64,000 nt of DNA from Paenalcaligenes hermetiae. GTDB lineage: Bacteria; Pseudomonadota; Gammaproteobacteria; Burkholderiales; Burkholderiaceae_B. The notes below the pieces were generated by a model. It made no database searches. It was not told where the DNA came from and saw only the letters and a list, made by a program, of their open reading frames with translations. Below, in pieces: positions 59,001 through 64,000 of this stretch. Location of the stretch: contig NZ_BAABKD010000001.1 of NCBI RefSeq assembly GCF_039543645.1, positions 1-64,000 on the forward strand, in the 5' to 3' direction. How positions within the stretch are numbered: the stretch's first letter is position 1; each line of letters opens with the position of its first letter. Position numbers and translations under genes: made by a program.

Positions 59001-59710
59001 GCTTTGCCCTCTAGGCTATCCCATAAGGCTGGAGCTTTATTGCTTTCGGCCAGTTTATCCAGATAGGCTCGGTGAGCAGCTTGGTCTTGTTCTGTTGCAT
59101 ATAAAATAGGCAAACGGCTGGCATCAAATCGTGCTAAGCCGCTTTGGTCTTTTTGGTTATCATCGTGGCGATCAAAGCTCATCAATAGGCTTTCTTGCCC
59201 ACGTGTCATCGCTAACCAAACGTCGGCTAATAGCTCCGAGTCCAGTAACGCCCCGTGTAAGACTCGATGCTCATTAGAAATCCCGTAGCGATCACAAAGC
59301 GCATCTAGGTTATTACGCTTTCCTGGGTGAAGCTCGCGCGCATAGACTAATGAGTCTGTGATTTTTCCGCAAAAACTACTAAAAGGGGCATAACCAAAGC
59401 GCGTAAACTCTGCATCCAAAAACTTGGTATCAAAAGGCGCGTTATGAATAATCACCTCTGCACCTTTAACAAAAGCAATAATCTCATCAATAACCTGCTC
59501 AACAGGTGGGTACTGCGCTAGAAACTCTGTTGTTAAACCATGCACTGCGAGCGCCTCGGGGTCTGAGTCGCGTCCTGGGTTCACATATAAATGTAAATGA
59601 TTACCTGTTAGCTGACGATTTGCTATCTCTACCCCGGCAATTTCCACTAATCGATGCCCATCATCAGGATCCAAACCTGTGGTTTCTGTATCTAGAACAA
59701 TTTGTCGCAT
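58997..59710 (-). CDS. dnaQ: DNA polymerase III epsilon subunit
   Basis: DnaQ is the 3'-5' proofreading exonuclease. The 237-residue protein has the DEDDh residues: Asp7 and Glu9 in VLDTETTGLDP, the Asp in HNAPFDTKFLD, and the His/Asp in LHGALLDSELLADV. A C-terminal tail binds the polymerase subunit. rnhA, its usual neighbour, is about 4 kb away behind the RND genes. Confidence 0.95.
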   Translation of the reverse strand: MRQIVLDTETTGLDPDDGHRLVEIAGVEIANRQLTGNHLHLYVNPGRDSDPEALAVHGLTTEFLAQYPPVEQVIDEIIAFVKGAEVIIHNAPFDTKFLDAEFTRFGYAPFSSFCGKITDSLVYARELHPGKRNNLDALCDRYGISNEHRVLHGALLDSELLADVWLAMTRGQESLLMSFDRHDDNQKDQSGLARFDASRLPILYATEQDQAAHRAYLDKLAESNKAPALWDSLEGKA

Positions 59711-59725
59711 TTTTAACTTCTCTGT

Positions 59726-62700
59726 TTAAGCACGTCGCTTGGGTGCTTTAGCCGCAATCAACGTATAGGCAGCCGGCACCACAAACAAGGTTAACACGGT
59801 GCCAAAGGTTAGCCCCCCCACCAAAACCCAGCCAATTTGCTGTCGGCTTTCTGCGCCTGCACCGGTAGCATAGGCTAATGGCAGCACGCCCAGCACCATT
59901 GCTCCTGTTGTCATTAAAATCGGGCGCAAGCGCATTTCACAAGCCCGCACTACGGCTTGATAAAGCCCCACGCCCTCAGCCCGTAGCTGGGTAGCAAACT
60001 CCACAATCAAAATCCCATGTTTAGTAATTAGCCCCACCAAGGTAATCAAACCAATTTGACTATAAATAGACAAAGTACCACCGCTTAACCATAATGCAAA
60101 TAACGCACCGGTCATCGATAGAGGAACGGAGAGCATAATAATAAAAGGATTACGCCAGCTTTCAAATTGGGCCGCAAGCACCAAATAAATAAATACCAAG
60201 GCCATAGCAAATACAAAGTACATGCTTCCCGAGGCATCCCTAAATTCACGCGACTGTCCATCTAAATCAGTTTGTGCAGTCTCAGGCAATGTGGTTGCCG
60301 CTACATTTTGCATATGGGTTAAAACTTCTCCTAAGGCATAACCCGGCGCCACTGAGGCTTGCACAATCACGGCACGTAATCGATTAAAGTGGTTTAATGA
60401 CTGAGGCGAGACGCTTTCATGGATCGTTAAAAAACCGCCAAGCGGAAGCATTTCCCCCGCTTGATTACGCACATAAATATCTAAAATATCCGCCGGATTA
60501 GCTCGATGCGATTTATCCACCTGCACAATCACATCATACTGCTCACCATCGTCCTCAAACCGCGTAACTTGGCGCCCGCCTAACAGCGACTCAAGCGTAC
60601 GCCCTACTGTTGCCACGTCCACGCCCGCATCGGCTAACTTATCACGATCTAGCTCCACCCGTAATTCTGGCGTATTTAAACGTAAATCCGTATCAATATT
60701 TTGTAAGCCAGGATAGTCCTCTAGGGCGGCAATAAAACGCGCTACGATTTGAGCCAATTCAGGATAAGGCACCTGACTCATGATCACAAACTCAACCGGT
60801 TTTGACGTGGCGCGCTGGCCAAAAGAAGGCGGATTCGTGGGAAAAGCACGCACCCCTGGCAAAGCAGAGAACTTTGGCTGTAGTGCTCGCGCAATTTCTT
60901 GCTGACTACGATGCCGTTCTTCCCAAGGCTTTAAGCGTAAGATCGCAAACGAGTCCGTGACCGTCGGAAAACCAATCACCGCTTGATACCCCGAGGTTTC
61001 TGGTAGCTGCGCATAAAACTGCTCCACCTGCTTCACGCTCTCTAGGGTATAAGCTAATGTGGCGCCTTCGGGTGCATTGACCATGCCAAATATAACGCCG
61101 CGATCTTCGATAGGAGCAAGCTCGCTTTTGATCAGACTAAATAACACCCCACTGCCCAGCGCCACCCCCACCCCCAGCCAAAGCACCACAGCGCGATATC
61201 GCAATGCCCGCAGCAAGGTTTTTCTATAAAAACGTGTCAATGCATTCAAACCATGCTCAATACGCGAGTACCATTTACCGGGTCGCTGCTGCGGCCGTAA
61301 CAATACTGCGCACATCATCGGAGTGAGAGTCAGCGCAACAAAACCAGATACCAACACCGCCCCCGCCAACGTCAAGGCAAACTCAATAAACAAGCGCCCC
61401 GTTCTGCCTGTGGCAAAAGCCAATGGTGCAAAGACCGTCACCAACGTTAAGGTCATAGCAATAACCGCACCACCAATTTCTTTGATCCCTAAAAAAGAGG
61501 CTTGTACCCGATCCATACCATTTTCAATATGGCGGTATACGTTTTCTAAAACCACAATGGCATCATCAACCACAAGACCGATGGCTAATACCATAGCCAA
61601 TAAGGTCAAGGTATTAATCGAAAAACCAAAGGCATACATAATACCCAGAGCACCAATGAGCGAAACAGGTATCGTTACAATAGGAATGAGACTGGCACGC
61701 AGGTTACGTAAGAAAAATAAGATCACCAGCATCACTAATAAAGTGGCTTCAATGATGGTGGTGTACACCGAATCTATGGACTTTTGAATAAATACCGAAC
61801 TGTCATAAGCCACATGCAGCCGCATATTGCCTGGCAAATTCATATTAATTTGCTCGACTTCGGCTCGCACTGCCTGCGATAAGCTAAGAGGGTTTGCGGT
61901 AGATTGTTTCGTTACCCCAATCGTTAAGCTATCTTGCCCATTAAAACGCGCCAAGACTCGCTCTTCGGCCGCATCAATCTTTACTTGGGCTATTTCCCCT
62001 AAGCGCACTGGATAGCCATTGCGATGGGCTACGATGATGTTTTTAAACTCCTCTACGGTCTGCAAATCGGTGGAGGACACCACAGAGAACTCGCGTAAAT
62101 GCGACTCGATTCGCCCAGCAGGAATCAATACGTTCTGTTGGCGCAACGCGTTTTCTATGTCTTGCACGGTTAGCTGAAGCCCCGCCATCCGCGCTCGATC
62201 CACATTGATGCGCATGGCAGGCAGACGCTCCCCAAATACTCGCACCTCGGCAGCGCCCGGCAATACGGACAACCGCGTTTTAATATAACGATTGATGTAA
62301 TCCGAGGCCTGAATCGCACTGTAATCCCCCATTTCTACCCCAATATAAATAATTGGGGTGGAGTCTGCTTCGACCTTATTGATAATAGGCTCATCAACCT
62401 CGTCAGGCAAAAAGCGCCGTGCGCGCGAGACCTTATCCCGTACATCTGCTGCCGCAGCATCTGGGCTACGACTTAAGTTAAATTTAATATTGATTAAACT
62501 ACGTTCAGAACGACTACGCGAGGTCATGACATCCACGCCCTCGATCCCAGAGAGCTGGTCCTCTAAGGGCTTGGTGACCTGAGACTCAATCACCTCTGGT
62601 GATGCCCCTTTATAGTTGGTGATCACCGATACCACCGGCTCATCAATAGCAGGGTACTCACGTACACTTAAGCGCTCGTAGGAAATCAAGCCTACCAGCA

Positions 62701-62764
62701 CAATCATCAACGACAAAACCGTCGCAAAAATGGGGCGCTGTATGCAAAAGTTCGCGATTTTCAT
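59726..62764 (-). CDS. RND efflux pump inner-membrane transporter
   Basis: A 1012-residue AcrB/MexB-class (HAE1) transporter with twelve membrane helices and two large periplasmic loops. The helix-4 motif GLVVDDAIVVLENVYRHIE carries the proton-relay Asp pair. It is somewhat shorter than AcrB and closer to the MdtB/MexF-like two-gene type. It should export drugs or toxic compounds with the adaptor encoded 11 bases upstream. No outer-membrane channel gene is in the window. Confidence 0.93.
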   Translation of the reverse strand: MKIANFCIQRPIFATVLSLMIVLVGLISYERLSVREYPAIDEPVVSVITNYKGASPEVIESQVTKPLEDQLSGIEGVDVMTSRSRSERSLINIKFNLSRSPDAAAADVRDKVSRARRFLPDEVDEPIINKVEADSTPIIYIGVEMGDYSAIQASDYINRYIKTRLSVLPGAAEVRVFGERLPAMRINVDRARMAGLQLTVQDIENALRQQNVLIPAGRIESHLREFSVVSSTDLQTVEEFKNIIVAHRNGYPVRLGEIAQVKIDAAEERVLARFNGQDSLTIGVTKQSTANPLSLSQAVRAEVEQINMNLPGNMRLHVAYDSSVFIQKSIDSVYTTIIEATLLVMLVILFFLRNLRASLIPIVTIPVSLIGALGIMYAFGFSINTLTLLAMVLAIGLVVDDAIVVLENVYRHIENGMDRVQASFLGIKEIGGAVIAMTLTLVTVFAPLAFATGRTGRLFIEFALTLAGAVLVSGFVALTLTPMMCAVLLRPQQRPGKWYSRIEHGLNALTRFYRKTLLRALRYRAVVLWLGVGVALGSGVLFSLIKSELAPIEDRGVIFGMVNAPEGATLAYTLESVKQVEQFYAQLPETSGYQAVIGFPTVTDSFAILRLKPWEERHRSQQEIARALQPKFSALPGVRAFPTNPPSFGQRATSKPVEFVIMSQVPYPELAQIVARFIAALEDYPGLQNIDTDLRLNTPELRVELDRDKLADAGVDVATVGRTLESLLGGRQVTRFEDDGEQYDVIVQVDKSHRANPADILDIYVRNQAGEMLPLGGFLTIHESVSPQSLNHFNRLRAVIVQASVAPGYALGEVLTHMQNVAATTLPETAQTDLDGQSREFRDASGSMYFVFAMALVFIYLVLAAQFESWRNPFIIMLSVPLSMTGALFALWLSGGTLSIYSQIGLITLVGLITKHGILIVEFATQLRAEGVGLYQAVVRACEMRLRPILMTTGAMVLGVLPLAYATGAGAESRQQIGWVLVGGLTFGTVLTLFVVPAAYTLIAAKAPKRRA

Positions 62765-62775
62765 CGGAGGGTTCC

Positions 62776-63867
62776 TTAGGGTTGCGCAAGCTCAGCGCGC
62801 TGATAACGCAATGGCGTGCCATCTTGTACCTTTTGCAAGCCCGTGACTAACACCACATCATCGGGCTGCAAGCCGCTGACCTGCACCCAACCATCTCGAC
62901 GAATACCAATCTGAACCTCGACTCGCTGCGCTTGGTCTTGATCTGTAACGCGATACACATAGTGCGCCTGCCCCGAAGGCACAATAGCGGTCTCTGGCAC
63001 GACAAGCGCTTCCATTTCATCCAGCTCCACCACAATACGGGCAAACTGCCCAGGCCGTAAGCGCCCATCGGGGTTCGGCACATGAGCACGCAGCACAACA
63101 GAACGCCCCTGTTCATCAATCATAGGACTAATGGCATTCACTTGTCCGATAAATTCACTCTGAGCCAATGCATCCAAACGCAAGCGTATCGGCGTGCCCA
63201 CCTGAATCTGCCCTAAGTACTGTTCAGGAATCCTAAAATCCACCTGCAACTGGTCAATGGAGGCTATATCTACAATCTCGGTGCCATTTGCTACATAATC
63301 CCCCACCGACACATAACGCAAGCCAAGCATGCCGGAGAAAGGAGCTTTGATTTGGCTTTTTTCAATGCGGGTTTGAATAATTTTGACCTGAGCGGCAGCT
63401 ACAGCGCGCTCGCTGTTAGACTCATCCTGAGCTTGAGAGCTAATAAAACCCTGCTGGTGCAATTGTTGTGCTCGATGTGCTCGACTTGCAGCTAGCTGCA
63501 ACGCGGCCTGTGCTTGCTGTAACTCGGCTTGTAACACATCTGTATCCAGCTGCACCAAAACCTGCCCGGCTTGAGCACGTGTGCCCTCCTCGAACAAAAT
63601 GGCGGCAATGCGCCCACTACTTTCTGCGCGTAGCGTCACCGCATTTTGTGCTAGCAAAGAACCAACAGCGGCCACCTCCTGCGCTAAGGTTTGCTGACGA
63701 ACACGCACCACATCCACCTGTACGGCGGCAGGCGCAGCGGCAACAGAAGAGGTTAAAGGGGGCTCTGGTTCTGGGTTAATGACTGATACCAGTTCTTTTG
63801 CACCCCAAAATACCATTGCTAACCCAAGTACCAATGCGAAAATCAGCCACCACACCCATTTTTTCAT
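62776..63867 (-). CDS. RND efflux periplasmic adaptor
   Basis: The 363-residue membrane-fusion protein has an N-terminal membrane anchor (about 5-25) and a lipoyl-like half-motif (VTLRAESSGRIAAILFEEGTR). A short helical hairpin (about 105-150), a second lipoyl half and a barrel domain follow. Its start is two bases after the rnhA stop. This suggests read-through transcription from rnhA. Confidence 0.92.
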   Translation of the reverse strand: MKKWVWWLIFALVLGLAMVFWGAKELVSVINPEPEPPLTSSVAAAPAAVQVDVVRVRQQTLAQEVAAVGSLLAQNAVTLRAESSGRIAAILFEEGTRAQAGQVLVQLDTDVLQAELQQAQAALQLAASRAHRAQQLHQQGFISSQAQDESNSERAVAAAQVKIIQTRIEKSQIKAPFSGMLGLRYVSVGDYVANGTEIVDIASIDQLQVDFRIPEQYLGQIQVGTPIRLRLDALAQSEFIGQVNAISPMIDEQGRSVVLRAHVPNPDGRLRPGQFARIVVELDEMEALVVPETAIVPSGQAHYVYRVTDQDQAQRVEVQIGIRRDGWVQVSGLQPDDVVLVTGLQKVQDGTPLRYQRAELAQP

Positions 63868-63869
63868 GC

Positions 63870-64000
63870 TTATTGCACCTGTTGCTGTAATTGCTCTACG
63901 CCCAAATTGGCTAAAGCATCGGCACGCTCATTGCCATGATCACCGGCATGCCCACGAACCCAATGCCATTGTAATTGGTGTTGTTGACAAAGTGCATCCA
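63870..64000 (-). CDS. rnhA: Ribonuclease HI, 3' end (cut by window edge)
   Basis: The last 42 codons of a minus-strand gene lie at the right edge. They read WHWVRGHAGDHGNERADALA and a short Gln-rich tail, the C-terminal RNase HI signature including the His and Asp of the active site. The rest lies beyond 64000. Confidence 0.9.
   Translation of the reverse strand, partial: DALCQQHQLQWHWVRGHAGDHGNERADALANLGVEQLQQQVQ

Overview
The window looks like a chromosomal segment of a betaproteobacterium of the family Alcaligenaceae, possibly close to Paenalcaligenes or Oligella. The order-level call rests on gene orders typical of Burkholderiales: ybgC-tolQRAB-pal-cpoB, ribB-ribH-nusB-thiL-pgpA-pncC, zapA followed by 6S RNA, and rnhA near dnaQ. 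It also rests on a betaproteobacterial rRNA leader at the left edge. The genus is inference. Almost everything is core genome. There are no insertion sequences, prophage, CRISPR arrays or tRNA genes that I can see.

Layout. 1-584: minus-strand leader of an rRNA operon whose 16S gene lies beyond the left edge, with four tandem promoters. 585-3360: an Lrp-type regulator divergent from hppD and a Gate-domain membrane protein. 3347-8949: msrA, lgt, a SIMPL protein, 6S RNA, zapA with a coiled-coil partner, rppH and proS. 9040-14311: Tol-Pal envelope operon, followed by a hydrolase. 15135-16125: periplasmic copper chaperone and a DUF2946 protein. 16185-19285: MATE pump, meso-diaminopimelate dehydrogenase and a LeuE-type exporter. 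19402-21747: ahpC-ahpF under a clear OxyR site. 21871-24043: pta-ackA. 24166-26270: groES-groEL with a CIRCE operator and a heat-shock-like promoter. 26399-31440: pyrF and the riboflavin/thiamine/NusB cluster. 31531-43858: an IclR regulator, CYTH/CHAD, ftsY, rsmD, coaD, ferredoxin, AsmA, metY, ubiB and others. 43941-46851: ogt, then a sulfide:quinone oxidoreductase with DUF1641 and a TetR regulator with two matching operators. 47035-49389: an unusual operon of two small ACT-like proteins and a porin, with short acidic leader ORFs. 49386-54407: a TonB receptor and ABC importer. 54467-56053: Na/Pi cotransporter. 56093-59000: kynU-kynB-kynA. 58997-64000: dnaQ, an RND efflux pump and the end of rnhA.

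Several genes form working units. Tol-Pal spans the envelope. HppD and KynUBA together indicate catabolism of aromatic amino acids. AhpC and AhpF detoxify peroxide. SQR with DUF1641 detoxifies sulfide under TetR control. Pta and AckA interconvert acetyl-CoA and acetate.

The most interesting region is 47035-49389. Two stand-alone proteins resembling the cytoplasmic tail of MgtC and a porin are each preceded by untranslated sequence. Two of these leaders contain short ORFs with good Shine-Dalgarno sites and an acidic start (MDTDE and MDDEP), followed by alternative or stop-overlapping hairpins. This resembles magnesium-sensing leader peptides such as MgtL. Other points of note are a TonB receptor whose likely start codon is one base out of frame across an A6 tract, a structured terminator-like 5' leader on that receptor gene, and three inverted repeats that bury or flank translation starts.
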